A DNA stretch of 64,000 nt, from assembly GCF_009646095.1 (NCBI RefSeq), contig NZ_CP045725.1, positions 3,162,001 through 3,226,000 of the forward strand, given 5' to 3'. The notes beneath the pieces were generated by a model. It was given only the letters and a program-made list of their open reading frames with translations. It did not search any database and was not told the origin of the DNA. The translations under genes and the position numbers were made by a program. This document shows, in pieces, positions 43,349-53,902 of the stretch. The DNA is from Raineyella fluvialis. GTDB taxonomy: Bacteria; Actinomycetota; Actinomycetes; Propionibacteriales; Propionibacteriaceae. Every line of letters starts with the position of its first letter. Positions within the stretch are counted from its first letter, which is position 1.

Positions 43349-44030
43349 ATGGCACCTCGACCGGCGACGCTCGACGTGGACACGCCCGTCGGACTCGGAC
43401 GCCTTGTGGTCGACCCGGCCCCACCCCGCGGGCGCTGCTCCTTCTCGGCCACGGAGCGGGGGGTGGCGTGGAGGCGTTCGACCTCGCTGCCCTGGCCGCC
43501 ACCCTGCCCCACTCGGCGTCACGGTGCTCCGTTTCGAGCAGCCCTGGCGCACAGCGGGACGACGAGTCGCCGGACCGGCCAAGCAACTCGACTCGGCATG
43601 GCAGTCGGCACTGAAAACGATCACCGACCGCTGGCCCGACATCCCGCTGGTGGTGGGCGGGCGCAGTGCAGGGGCCCGGGTCGCCTGCCGATGCTTCGCG
43701 TCGCCGGCGCGCGGGGTCGTGGCCCTGGCCTTCCCGCTGCACCCGCCGGGCCGTCCCGCCTCGTCGCGAGCCGCCGAGCTGGACGCGGTCGAGGGCCCGG
43801 TACTCATCGTCCAGGGCGAACGTGATCCTTTCGGCACCAGCGACGAAGTGCGGCGAGCGTTCCCGGGGCGTGACGTCGTGAACGTGGCTGGTGCCGTCCA
43901 CGGCCTCGGTCCCACCCGCAAGGCTGACGACCCCACGGCCCGCGCCGCTGCGATCGTGGAGCCGGTGGCCCGGTTCGTGTCGGCCGTGACCGGCGGGGGT
44001 CAACTGCCCAGGACGTCAGCGAGGTCGTAG
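43349..44030 (+). CDS. Alpha/beta hydrolase of the dienelactone-hydrolase/KANL3 type (two apparent frameshifts)
   Basis: Read in three frames: TLDVDTPVGLGRLVVDPAP, then ALLLLGHGAGGGVEAFDLAALAATLP, then LGVTVLRFEQPWRTAGR...LVVGGRSAGARVACRC...VLIVQGERDPFG...VHGLG. One added C in each of CCCC 43424-43427 and CCCC 43507-43510 gives about 227 residues with the nucleophile GRSAG, acid Asp in GERDPF and His in AVHGLG. The oxyanion loop is GHGAGGG. A hydrolase of unknown substrate. GGAGG lies 9 nt before the ATG. The 3' end overlaps ligD by 31 bp. Confidence 0.78.
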
Positions 44031-46177
44031 CTCACCGGCTCCTCCAGCTGGGCGTACGTGCACGACTCCGGCGTACGATCCTCGCGCCAGCGCACCCACT
44101 GGGCGGTGTGGCGGAAGCGCGGGCCCTCCATGTGGTCGTAGCGCACCTCGACCACCCGTTCGGGTCGCAGCGGAGTGAAGGACAGATCCTTGCGCGCGTT
44201 CCAGCGTGACCCCATGGCCGCCATGGGCGAGCGGGGAGTCTCCGCGTCGCGATTGTCCGGCAGATTCTCCTCCGGTTGTTGCCAGGCCCAGGGATGGCCC
44301 TCGAAGGTGGTCACCAGCGGTTGGAGTTCCGCGAAGAGCTCCTCGCGTCGTGCGAGCGGGAAGGCGCCGATGACGCCGACGTGGTGGAGGGACCCTTCGT
44401 CGTCGTAGAGGCCGAGGAGCAGCGACCCCACCGCGTCCTGGCGATCCTTGTAGAGCCGGTAGCCGGCGACGACGCAGTCGGCCGTCCGTTCGTGCTTGAT
44501 CTTGAACATGACCCGCTTGTCCTCCTGGTAGAGCAGGTCGACCGGCTTGGCCATCACACCGTCGAGACCGGCCCCCTCGAAGGTGGTGAACCACTGGCGG
44601 GCCAGGTCCCGGTCCCGCGTCGCGGCGGTGAGGTGGATCGGCGGGGCCGCGTCCCGCAACGCCTCCTCCAGGGCGGCCCGACGCTCGGCGAACGGTCTCA
44701 CCGTGTAGTCGACGGGCCCCAGCGCCAGCAGATCGAAGGCGACGAAGCTGGCGGGCGTCTCCTTGGCGAGCTTGCGGATCCGGGAGGCGGCCGGGTGGAT
44801 CCGCTGCTGCAGGAGGTCGAAGTTGAGCCGGTCACCTGTGGCGGGATCGACCATGATGATCTCGCCGTCCAGGCAGGAGTGGTCGGGGAAGTTCGCCAGC
44901 ACGGCCTCGACCACCTCGGGGAAGTAGCGCGTCATCGGCCGTTCGTTGCGGCTGCCGATCTCCACCCGGTCGCCGGAGCGCCAGATGATCGACCGGAAGC
45001 CGTCCCACTTGGGTTCGAAGATCATCTCGCCCTTCGGCAGGTCCTTCACGGGCTTCGCCAGCATCGGACCGTACGGCGGCGTGATCGGCGTTCCCCACTC
45101 GGCGTCACGCTCCGCCTTCGGGGCGAGGTAGTCGGCGTCCGCCCGGTCGGCACGGCGCTTGCTGGGCGGGACGCGTGGCGGCTCACCCGGCATCTTCGGG
45201 TAGTCGGGCGGGAAGTTGAGCTCGCCCAGCCCGCGTTCCAGGTCGGCCTCCCAGAGCGCCAGAGCCGGCCCGAGATCACCGACGTGCTCGTCCATGGACG
45301 CCCACGGGCAGGGTCGGTCCGCCAGCAGGTCCGGGACCGTCCGCACCGTGAAGTCTGTCGGCGCGGCGTCCACCAGTTCCGGCCAGGTCAGCGGGGTCGA
45401 GACGGTTGCCGTCGGCAACGGCCGCGGGCTGTAGGCAGCGGCGATCGTACGATCGCGGTTGGCCTGGTTGAAGTCGACGAAGATGCGCTCGCCACGCTCT
45501 TCCTTCCACCAGGAGGTGGTGACCAGGTCGGGCAGCCGACGCTCCAACTCCCGGGCGATGCCGATGACGCCGTGCCGGACCACCTGGAACTCGTGGTCTG
45601 GGCGGATGCGGGCATAGACGTGCACGCCGCGGTTGCCCGAACTCTTGGCGTACGCCGTGAGGCCGACCTCGGCCATCACCTCCCGCAACGCGGTCGCCGC
45701 CTCGACGGCATCACGGAAGTTCCGCCCCGGCTGGGGGTCGAGGTCGATGCGCAGTTCGTCGGGGTTGTTCAGGTCAGCCGTCCGCACCGGCCAGGGGTGG
45801 AAGGTGATCGTGCTCATCTGCGCGGCCCAGGCGAGCGCGGCCGGCTCGTCGAACACCAACTGGTCGTGACGACGTCGTGACGGGTAGGTGCAGGTGACCG
45901 TACGGAAGAAGTCGGGGGTGCCCTGCGGTGGCCTCTTGGAGAAGAACTCCTCGCCATCGATCCCTTCCGGAAACCGCTGAAGGGTCATCGGCCGGTCGCC
46001 GTTGAGCCGGAGGAAGGGCTCGGCCACGGTCAGCAGGTAGTCGGCCAACTCCCGCTTGGTCAGCCCGGCACCACTGGGGAACCCGGTGGCGGGCCAGAGC
46101 ACCTTGCCAGGGTTCGTCAGTGTCACCTTGCGGACACCGTGGGGACCGGGGACCGACAGGACGGTCGTCTCGCTCAT
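44000..46177 (-). CDS. ligD: ATP-dependent DNA ligase LigD (polymerase + ligase domains)
   Basis: 725 residues. The N-terminal primase-like polymerase domain (about 10-300) has LRIDLDPQPG with the metal aspartates and SSGNRGVHVYARI; the ligase domain (from about 370) has the AMP-lysine motif EPKWDGFRS, DGEIIMVD and MFKIKHERTADCVV. The 3'-phosphoesterase (NUC/PE) domain present in mycobacterial LigD is absent. LigD works with Ku in non-homologous end joining; no ku gene is in the window. TAGGCT (minus strand) is 6 nt before the ATG: leaderless. Divergent from the sugar ABC operon. Confidence 0.92.
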   Translation of the reverse strand: MSETTVLSVPGPHGVRKVTLTNPGKVLWPATGFPSGAGLTKRELADYLLTVAEPFLRLNGDRPMTLQRFPEGIDGEEFFSKRPPQGTPDFFRTVTCTYPSRRRHDQLVFDEPAALAWAAQMSTITFHPWPVRTADLNNPDELRIDLDPQPGRNFRDAVEAATALREVMAEVGLTAYAKSSGNRGVHVYARIRPDHEFQVVRHGVIGIARELERRLPDLVTTSWWKEERGERIFVDFNQANRDRTIAAAYSPRPLPTATVSTPLTWPELVDAAPTDFTVRTVPDLLADRPCPWASMDEHVGDLGPALALWEADLERGLGELNFPPDYPKMPGEPPRVPPSKRRADRADADYLAPKAERDAEWGTPITPPYGPMLAKPVKDLPKGEMIFEPKWDGFRSIIWRSGDRVEIGSRNERPMTRYFPEVVEAVLANFPDHSCLDGEIIMVDPATGDRLNFDLLQQRIHPAASRIRKLAKETPASFVAFDLLALGPVDYTVRPFAERRAALEEALRDAAPPIHLTAATRDRDLARQWFTTFEGAGLDGVMAKPVDLLYQEDKRVMFKIKHERTADCVVAGYRLYKDRQDAVGSLLLGLYDDEGSLHHVGVIGAFPLARREELFAELQPLVTTFEGHPWAWQQPEENLPDNRDAETPRSPMAAMGSRWNARKDLSFTPLRPERVVEVRYDHMEGPRFRHTAQWVRWREDRTPESCTYAQLEEPVSYDLADVLGS

Positions 46178-46238
46178 AAGGCCAGCCTAATCACGCCCGC
46201 TTTTCGCCGTCTCTGCCGCGCCCAATTCACCGAAGTAC

Positions 46239-46263
46239 TGACAATCGGGCATCGATTGTGTCA
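46239..46263. promoter_or_regulatory. Inverted repeat in the ligD/sugar-operon gap
   Basis: TGACAATC (46239-46246) faces GATTGTGTCA (46254-46263), an 8-bp match with a 2-bp insertion. It stands about 90 bp before the sugar-binding-protein start and may be the operator of a sugar-responsive repressor. Confidence 0.35.
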
Positions 46264-46352
46264 ACCGCCACACGCAATGGGCACAAACGTTCTTGAATGG
46301 TACGGAGCGTCGGCAACGGGGCCGCTCGCTCTTCCCGGATAGAGGAGTTCGA

Positions 46353-47438
46353 ATGAACACTCGGATGACCCGACTGGCGGCCTTGGGAATGGCCGCCGGG
46401 CTGTCGCTGGTAACACTCGCCGGCTGTGGCGGCAATCAGTCCACGTCGGGAGGCGGGAGTTCCCCGGGCGCCGGCGGCGGGGCGAAGATCGCGCTCCTCC
46501 TGCCGGAGACGAAGACGACACGTTACGAGACCTTCGACAAGCCGTACTTCGAGGAGGCGCTCAAGGGCGAGTGCTCCGGCTGCACCCTGATCTACAACAA
46601 CGCCAACCAGGATGCCGCGAAGCAGCAGCAGCAGGCCGAGTCGGCGATGACCCAGGGCGCCAAGGTCCTCGTCCTCGATGCCGTCGACGGCAAGTCCGCG
46701 GTGACCATCGTCAACGAGGCCAAGGCCAAGGGCGTCAAGGTCCTGGCCTACGACCGCTTCGTCGCAGGTGCCGATTACTACGTGTCGTTCGACAACCAGA
46801 AGGTCGGCCAACTGCAGGGAACGACGCTGGTCGACATTCTCAAGAAGTCGGGGAAGACCTCCGGCGATCTGGTGATGGTCAACGGCTCGCCCACCGATGC
46901 CAATGCGGCTGACTTCAAGAAGGGCGCGCACAGCGTGCTCGACTCCTCCGGCTTCACCATCAAGGCCGAGTACGACACCCCCGACTGGAGCCCGGACAAG
47001 GCCCAGTCCTTCATGGAGAGCCAACTCTCCTCGGTGAAGCCGAACCTCGTCGGGGTGTACGCGGCCAACGACGGCACGGCGGGCGGTGTGATCACCGCGC
47101 TCAAGTCCGGCGGTGTGAACCCGATGGTCCCGGTGACCGGTCAGGACGCCGAACTGACCGGCATCCAGCGGATCGTCGCGGGCGACCAGGCGATGACCGT
47201 CTACAAGGCGATCAAGCCCGAGGCATCCGACGCCGCGAAGAACGCGGTGCTGCTCGCCAACGGCAAGGCCCCGGCGTCAGCGACCACCAAGGACAGCGTG
47301 CCTGCCACTCTGCTCACCCCGGTCGTGGTGACCAAGACCAACATCAAGGACACCGTGGTCAAGGACGGCTTCGAGACTATCCCGCAGATCTGCACGCCGC
47401 AGTACGCCGACGCCTGCAAGGCCGCCGGCCTCCAGTAG
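46353..47438 (+). CDS. Sugar ABC transporter substrate-binding lipoprotein (XylF-like)
   Basis: 361 residues. The signal ALGMAAGLSLVTLAGCGG carries a lipobox (LAGC). The mature part is a periplasmic-binding-protein type 1 fold: KIALLLPETKTTRYETFDKPYFEEAL, DAVDGKSAVTIVNEAKAKGVKVLAYDRF, VMVNGSPTDANAADFKKGA and VGVYAANDGTAGGVITAL. This is close to xylose-binding XylF proteins, though ribose- or fructose-type ligands cannot be excluded. AGAGGAG is before the ATG. First gene of a three-gene operon with ATPase and permease. Confidence 0.9.
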   Translation: MNTRMTRLAALGMAAGLSLVTLAGCGGNQSTSGGGSSPGAGGGAKIALLLPETKTTRYETFDKPYFEEALKGECSGCTLIYNNANQDAAKQQQQAESAMTQGAKVLVLDAVDGKSAVTIVNEAKAKGVKVLAYDRFVAGADYYVSFDNQKVGQLQGTTLVDILKKSGKTSGDLVMVNGSPTDANAADFKKGAHSVLDSSGFTIKAEYDTPDWSPDKAQSFMESQLSSVKPNLVGVYAANDGTAGGVITALKSGGVNPMVPVTGQDAELTGIQRIVAGDQAMTVYKAIKPEASDAAKNAVLLANGKAPASATTKDSVPATLLTPVVVTKTNIKDTVVKDGFETIPQICTPQYADACKAAGLQ

Positions 47439-47469
47439 CCGACCCCACGGCCAGAGGAGCCAGACGACC

Positions 47470-48254
<785 letters not shown>

Positions 48255-48258
<4 letters not shown>

Positions 48259-49574
48259 GCATCGACAAACCCGGGCAGGCGAGGCGAGCCGCGCGGCAGG
48301 TCCCTCGCAAAGACGTCGGCGAGATGCCGGGGGAACTTCCACCGGCCGTGTTGTCCGCTGACCTGCAGGACGAACGGTTGATCCAGGAAGAGGGCCTGAA
48401 GGGGTGGGTGAAGGCCCAAGGTGTGCGGCTACGTGCCGGCGATCTCGGGTCCATGCCGGTGGTGATCGGCCTGGTCCTGATCTGGATCATCTTCTCGATC
48501 AAGGCTCCTGTCTTCATCTCGCCGCAGAACCTGGTCAACCTGACGATCCAGCTGGTTCCGATCGGGATCCTCTCCCTCGGCATCGTCTTCGTCCTGCTGC
48601 TGGGCGAGATCGACCTGTCGGTCGGATCCGTCTCCGGGCTGACCGCGGCGGTTGTCGCCGTCACCTTCGTCAACAAGGGCTGGCCGATGCTGGTCGCCGC
48701 CCTGTTCGCGGTGCTGTGCGGGACGGTCATCGGCCTGGTCTACGGCGTGGTGTTCAACAGGTTCGGGGTGCCGAGTTTCGTCATCACCCTGGCGGGCCTG
48801 CTCGCGTTCCTGGGCGTGCAGTTGCTCGTCCTCGGCAATGAGGGCACGGTGAATCTCCCGTTCAACTCCGGCCTCGTCCAGTTCGCCAACGGCACGTTCC
48901 TCCCCTCCTGGGGCGGCTATGTCGTCGCCCTGGTGTCCGCGGTGGTTGTCCTGGCGGCCGGCCTGACGAACAACCGGACGCGCGCGAGCGCCGGGCTGTC
49001 GACGCTGCCCGGGAGCATCATCTACGGGCGGGCGGTGCTCCTTGCGCTCGGCCTGGCGATCGTCGCCTTCGTGCTGAACCGTGACCGCGGGGTCCCGCTG
49101 ATGTTCGTCCTGTTCGTCCTGGTGGTCGCGGTGATGGACTTCGTGATCAGGCGGACGAAGTGGGGGCGCACCATCATGGCTGTCGGTGGCAACATCGAGG
49201 CCGCCCGTCGGTCCGGCATCAACGTGCGCCGGGTCTACCTGACGGTGTTCGTGACCTGCTCGACCTTCGCCGGACTGGGGGGCGTCCTCCTCGCGTCCCG
49301 TCTGTCGGCGGCCAACCAGAGCACCGGCGCCGGTGACGTCAACCTGAACGCCATCGCGGCAGCGGTCATCGGCGGCACCAGCCTCTTCGGTGGGCGTGGC
49401 TCGGCCTACTCGGCGCTGCTGGGCATCTTCGTGATCCAGTCGATCAGCAACGGCCTCGACCTGTTGAACCTCAACTCCGCCATCCGGTTCATCATCACCG
49501 GCCTGGTCACCCTGCTCGCGGTCATCATCGACTCGACCACCCGGCGCCGCCGGGCGCGGGCAGGCCGCGCCTGA
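48255..49574 (+). CDS. Sugar ABC transporter permease (XylH-like)
   Basis: 439 residues. An 80-residue cytoplasmic N-terminal extension is followed by about ten or more helices; LLLGEIDLSVGSVSGLTA and the coupling loop AVGGNIEAARRSGINVRRVYL, then AAVIGGTSLFGGRGS, are the signatures of BPD_transp_2 sugar permeases. The length and central insertion fit XylH. The operon ends in the strong hairpin at 49596-49646. Confidence 0.9.
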
Positions 49575-49595
49575 GCGCACCCGGCGCCGCCTAGC

Positions 49596-49646
49596 TGCAC
49601 GGTCCCCCCACGTCGGCCGACGAGCCTGCCGTGGGGGGACCGTGCA
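49596..49646 (+). terminator. Perfect 17-bp hairpin after the sugar operon
   Basis: TGCACGGTCCCCCCACG (49596-49612) pairs exactly with 49630-49646 around a 17-nt loop. It lies between the sugar operon and the convergent small gene and probably ends both. Confidence 0.75.
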
Positions 49647-49657
49647 TGCGGTGCCAT

Positions 49658-49983
49658 CTACAGGAGGCCCCATTTCCTGGCGTACTCGACGTCCACCCGA
49701 GCTGCGCGCGGACCGATCCCGGACGCGAGGAGGATCGCCTCGACGTCGGCGACGTCGGCGACATACGTCGAGAGTTCGACAGCCCCCGGGTACGGCGGAT
49801 CCGCAGGTCGGGGACGGCCTGCGCGAGTCGGGTCACGACGTCCTCGATGCCCGCGAATCGCGATCGCGTCGCCGCCAGGTCGGCGACGAGCCCGGCTGCG
49901 TCGGCCTCGCCGCGTTCTCCGTCGATGACGAGGTCGAGAGTGACGATGGTGCGGGCCAGGCAGACGGTGTTCTCGGGTCGCAT
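49658..49983 (-). CDS. Small hypothetical protein, ACT-domain-like spacing (one apparent frameshift)
   Basis: About 108 residues when one base is added to the CCCCC at 49783-49787: ENTVCLARTIVTLDLVIDGERGEADAAGLVADLAATRSRFAGIEDVVTRLAQAVPDLRIRRTRG, then AVELSTYVADVADVEAILLASGIGPRAARVDVEYARKWGLL. The beta-alpha-beta rhythm hints at a small sensing or ferredoxin-like fold, but no family is recognised. It starts 7 bp after the stop of the YeiH-like gene and is probably co-transcribed with it. Confidence 0.6.
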
Positions 49984-49990
49984 ACCCGGC

Positions 49991-51393
49991 TCAGAGGGAG
50001 GACCAGAAGCCGGCCAGCAGGCCGGCCGAGAGGACGAACCCGAGCACGATGTTGACGACCGCACCGGCGCTGAAGGCCGCCAGCGGACGCCACCCGACCG
50101 AGGTCAGGGCACGAAAACGTGTGGTGAGGCCGATGGAGAGGAAGGTGAACGTGAAGACCCAGGTGCGGATGTCCTTGATCGGATTGACCACGTCGGTGGT
50201 GATCGCCTTCGACTGGGAGGTCCCGCCAGGAGGATGAGCGCGGTGACAGCGATGGAGGCGACGAAGAAGCCGAGGACGAACTTGGGGAACCGGTGCCATA
50301 TCTGGGCGACATCCACCCGGGGACGTCCGGCCGGGGCATCCGCGGCGTCGGGCTCGGCTCGGTGCTCCCAATAGGTGATGGCGATGAGGGCCAGGACCAG
50401 GCTCCAGATCCCGATGAAGATGTCGCGGCCGACGACCTTGACCAGCGTGAAGGCGGCCAGTCCCTGGTCGCCGAAGGCGCTGGCGGCGGTGATGCCGGCA
50501 GCATCGGCGAACTCGGACGAGCCGATCCAGGCGCCGGCCACTCCCGCCGGCAGGCCCAGGGCCTTGGCCACCGCGGTGAGCAGGAAGATCGCCGCCACCG
50601 CCCAGACGACGACCAGCGAGATGGAGACCGAGACGTGCTCCTTCTTCGCCTTGACCGACGAGCCGACCGCTATCGACGCCGAAACGCCGCAGATCGAGCC
50701 GCCGGCACCCAGAGTGGCGGCGAAGCGCCGGTCGAGGCCGAGCAGCCTGGTGCCGACGAAGTAGATGACGAGGAACGTCGCCAAGGCGATCACCGTGGCT
50801 TGCGCGAAGGCCACCGGACCGGCTTTGACGATCAGGGTGAGCGGCAGGGTGGCGCCGAGGAGCACGATGCCGACCTTCACGTAGAGCTCGGTCCGCAATG
50901 CCGAATCGAGCCAGGCAGGCAGGGGAGCGACATTGCCGACCAACAGGCCCAGGGCCAGCGCGACGAGGGGCGCCTCGAGGTTGTAGGCGGCCGCCCAGGT
51001 CCAGGTAGCCACGATGTTGATGACCACAGCGGCCACGAAGAGGGCGGCGAATCCGGCGACGAACGCAAGCAGCCGGAGCCGCAGGAAGCGGGCGACGACG
51101 GTGAAGAGGGCCCCGAGTACGACGAACAGGGCGATGATCGGCACCAGCCGGGCACCCAGTTGGGTCCCGAGGGTGCCGAAGGAGCCCCATTTCGGGAGCT
51201 GCGGGGCGACGGCGGCGAGGCTGCCCCCAGCCGCCCAGGCCAGCAGCGCGAGGGCGACGAGGAACAGGCCCACCCATACGGACCACCAGTCCTCGCTGCG
51301 TAGCATCGGGGAGCGGCTGTCGGACGCAACCTGCTCGGGCGCCCGATCGGACGAGGAGCGACCACTGGCAGTGATGTCGGGGGAACCGGGCAT
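49991..51393 (-). CDS. YeiH/UPF0324-family putative sulfate exporter-like protein (one apparent frameshift)
   Basis: About 467 residues. GLLVGNVAPLPAWLDSALRTELYVKVGIVLLGATLPL and LGAGGSICGVSASIAVGSSVKAKKEHVSVSI are diagnostic of the UPF0324 (YeiH) membrane family. The frame changes after SIAVTALILLAG; adding one base in the CCC at 50222-50224 continues it as GTSQSKAITTDVVNPIKDIRTWVFTFTFLSIGLTTRF and AGLLAGFWSSL. About twelve helices. Family members are often called sulfate exporters, on weak evidence. ATG at 51393 with GGAGACC upstream. Confidence 0.87.
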
Positions 51394-51522
51394 GGAGGTC
51401 TCCGTTTCTTGGCGGCACCGATGACGCGGTGGCCGCCGGCCGAAGGGGGCGATGCAGAGGGCGAAACCCGACGTGACGAGTCCGCCTGTGCAGACGTTAG
51501 GACTGGGGCGCCGTCACCGCCC

Positions 51523-51551
51523 AGGTTTCCGCCCTCGACGAACGGAAACCT
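51523..51551 (-). terminator. Hairpin downstream of the L,D-transpeptidase gene side
   Basis: AGGTTTCCG (51523-51531) pairs with CGGAAACCT (51543-51551), loop 11 nt. It lies in the 174-bp gap just after the minus-strand L,D-transpeptidase gene, a place suited to its terminator. Confidence 0.55.
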
Positions 51552-51567
51552 TGACCGCCCGATCGGA

Positions 51568-52467
51568 CTACTGGTAGACGATCACCGCGTCCCCGACCTG
51601 GACCTGGTCGAACAAGGCGGCAATGCCGATGTAGTCACGTACGTTCACACAGCCGTGCGAGGAGCCGTTGTAGCCGCGGGCGGCGAAGTCCGCCGAGTAG
51701 TGCACCGCCTGACCACCCGAGAAGAACATCGAGAACGGCATCGGCGTGTGGTAGATCGTCGAGACCCAGTCGCGCGCCTTCCACTCGACCTGGAAGGATC
51801 CTTCACGGGTCGGCGTCAGCTCCGACCCGAACCGTACGTCCATCCGCATCCGGGGCACGCCGTCGACGACCCACACCAACTGCCGCCGGCTCTTGCTGAT
51901 GCAGATGGCCCGGCCGGTGAGGCAACGCGGGTCGAGACCGGCGGTGCTGCTGGTGGTCGTGGTGGTGTTGCTCAACTCGGCCGCCGTCGGCGTCCGCGTC
52001 ATCGAGCGGAGCCGATCGAGAGTCGCCTGGTCGACGTTCCCCGTGACGGGCAGGCCCCGCCTGGCCTGGAAGCCGCTCACCGCCGTGACCGTGGCATCAC
52101 CGTAGAAGCCGGTGACGTTGCCGGAGAACCAGCCGATCTGCTTGAGCCGCGCCTGCAGGTCCTTGACTCCGCTGCCGGACGAGCCGCGCGACATCAGCGC
52201 CGGCCCGGCCGCCGGTGCGGCGGGGCTGGGACTCTGCGTGGGGGTCGGAGAAGGCGTGGCGTCCTGAGAAGGAGTCGCCGTGGCCGGAGAAGGCGTGGCC
52301 GTCGACTCGGGCTCGGGCGTGGAGGAGGACGTGACCGACGACACGGCGTCCGGGCCGGGGGTCGCGGCCGATCCCGTCATCGTGGGTGGGGCACAGGCGG
52401 ACACCAGCAGAACGAGGGCGGTGACCAGACCCACCAGCCCACCACGGATCCGACCTTCAGTACTCAT
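51568..52467 (-). CDS. L,D-transpeptidase with peptidoglycan-binding domain (lipoprotein)
   Basis: 299 residues. A signal with lipobox (LVTALVLLVSACAPP), a Ser/Thr/Pro-rich linker (about 30-90), a PG_binding_1 domain (GSGVKDLQARLKQIGWFSGNVTGFYGDATVTAVSGFQARRGLPVTG) and a YkuD domain with the catalytic His271-Gly-Cys273 (SSHGCVNVRD). It would form 3-3 crosslinks in, or attach proteins to, the peptidoglycan outside the membrane. The ATG at 52467 is followed by a proper signal peptide; the longer ORF upstream is rejected. Confidence 0.93.
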   Translation of the reverse strand: MSTEGRIRGGLVGLVTALVLLVSACAPPTMTGSAATPGPDAVSSVTSSSTPEPESTATPSPATATPSQDATPSPTPTQSPSPAAPAAGPALMSRGSSGSGVKDLQARLKQIGWFSGNVTGFYGDATVTAVSGFQARRGLPVTGNVDQATLDRLRSMTRTPTAAELSNTTTTTSSTAGLDPRCLTGRAICISKSRRQLVWVVDGVPRMRMDVRFGSELTPTREGSFQVEWKARDWVSTIYHTPMPFSMFFSGGQAVHYSADFAARGYNGSSHGCVNVRDYIGIAALFDQVQVGDAVIVYQ

Positions 52468-52748
52468 GGCGATGTCCCCTATGACAGCGTCTGCGACAAC
52501 GACTACGACAACGCCGACCGTGGGGGGACGACGTCGATCTCCTCGTTCAGCATGGCACCCCGCCCCAGGATCGACGGGAGACACGACGCCGCGTCCCTGT
52601 GGGTCCCGGCCCGGACGCACAGCTGAGGGGTAGCGAAGCCCACCCGTCCCGCTGCGACTGGCACCCTGACCCGGCACGCCCCGGCCGGTCGTCCCGCCGT
52701 GACCGCCGTCACCTTCCCAGCCGCCACCGGTGGCCTAGGATCGTACGC

Positions 52749-53786
52749 ATGACGACGCGGCCCCGGGGTGCGGCCCACCGGGTGCAGACCTTGGTCCACG
52801 ACCCCGCGTTGAGGATGATCCTCGGCTGGATAGCCATCATGGCCCTGATCACCCTCGTCGGTGCCCTCGGCTTCACCTGGATCGAGGACGGCTGGTCCTT
52901 CTTCGACGGTCTCTTCATGGCCGTGAACGTGCTGGCGACCGTCGGCTTCAGCGGCGACCACCCGCTGGACACCCTCGGCAAACTCTGGACGATGCTGCTG
53001 TCGTTCATCTCGGTGGCCTTCGTCTTCGGCACCGTCGGTGTGATGGCCGAGGCACTCCTGCAACGGGCCTCGAGCGGGAACAGGAAGCGTAGACGCATGC
53101 AGAAGCAGATCGACCAGCTCACAGGTCACTTCATCATCTGCGGCTATGGCCGGGTGGGGTCGATGGTCGCTCGGGAGCTCACCGCCGAGGGCCACGACGT
53201 CGTGGTGATCGACATCGACCAGACCTCGACGGCCCGCGCGGCCGAGGACGGCATCCTGACCGTCCCCGGGACGGCCACCGAGGACGAAACGCTGGTGAAC
53301 GCCGGCGTCCAGCGGGCCCGAGGGCTGGTCACCTGCGTCGACTCCGATCCCGACAACGTCTACGTGGTGCTGACAGCGCGCTCCCTCAACCCCGACCTTT
53401 TCATCGTCGGACGGGCCGGCTCGAAGGAAGTGGTGAGGAAGCTCCGCCAAGCGGGAGCCAACCGCGCCGTGTCCCCCTACGTGATGGGCGGCCGGCGGAT
53501 GGCCCAGCTCGCCGTCCGCCCCGGCGTGGTGGATTTCATCGACGCCGCCATGTCCAACACCGAGCTCGACTTCTCGATGGAGGAGATCCCTGTCCTGGAG
53601 GGGAGCCGACTCGTGGGAATGACCGTCGGCGATCTGCGGGCACGAGGGATCTTCACGCTGGCGATCCTGATGGAGTCCTCGCAGTACGACCATCGTCCCC
53701 AGGACGACCGTCTCATCGAGCCGGGTGAGCACCTGATCGTCTCCGGCGCGACCGAGACCCTGCGGGCCATCGACGAACACGTGTAG
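52749..53786 (+). CDS. Potassium channel protein with RCK (TrkA-N) domain
   Basis: 345 residues. Two helices (ILGWIAIMALITLVGALGF and LWTMLLSFISVAFVFGTVGVMAEALL) flank a pore loop FMAVNVLATVGFSGDHPLD, where the filter reads TVGFSGD instead of TVGYGD. A RCK domain follows: HFIICGYGRVGSMVARELTAEGHDVVVIDID with a GxGxxG-type nucleotide loop, then a TrkA-C domain. An MthK/Kch-like gated K+ channel is inferred. TAGGAT (52736-52741) lies 7 nt before the ATG: leaderless. Confidence 0.9.
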   Translation: MTTRPRGAAHRVQTLVHDPALRMILGWIAIMALITLVGALGFTWIEDGWSFFDGLFMAVNVLATVGFSGDHPLDTLGKLWTMLLSFISVAFVFGTVGVMAEALLQRASSGNRKRRRMQKQIDQLTGHFIICGYGRVGSMVARELTAEGHDVVVIDIDQTSTARAAEDGILTVPGTATEDETLVNAGVQRARGLVTCVDSDPDNVYVVLTARSLNPDLFIVGRAGSKEVVRKLRQAGANRAVSPYVMGGRRMAQLAVRPGVVDFIDAAMSNTELDFSMEEIPVLEGSRLVGMTVGDLRARGIFTLAILMESSQYDHRPQDDRLIEPGEHLIVSGATETLRAIDEHV

Positions 53787-53850
53787 TCGCGCGGCAGCTA
53801 CCGAAACGCGCGACGGCTCAAGGACCTCGTCCCGCCCCCGTGACACCCTC

Positions 53851-53866
53851 TGTGAGGCGTGTCACA
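53851..53866 (+). promoter_or_regulatory. Perfect TGTGA-N6-TCACA site
   Basis: TGTGAGGCGTGTCACA is an exact match to the CRP/GlxR core. It lies 37 bp before the ATG of the CrtC/AttH-like gene, where a bound protein would likely affect initiation directly. Confidence 0.65.
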
Positions 53867-53902
53867 CTGGGGACCCTGAAGGATTTGATGGGACGGAGAA
53901 CC

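Noticed and set aside
44276-45880. 534-residue frame antisense to ligD
   Set aside because: Shadow of ligD without domains.
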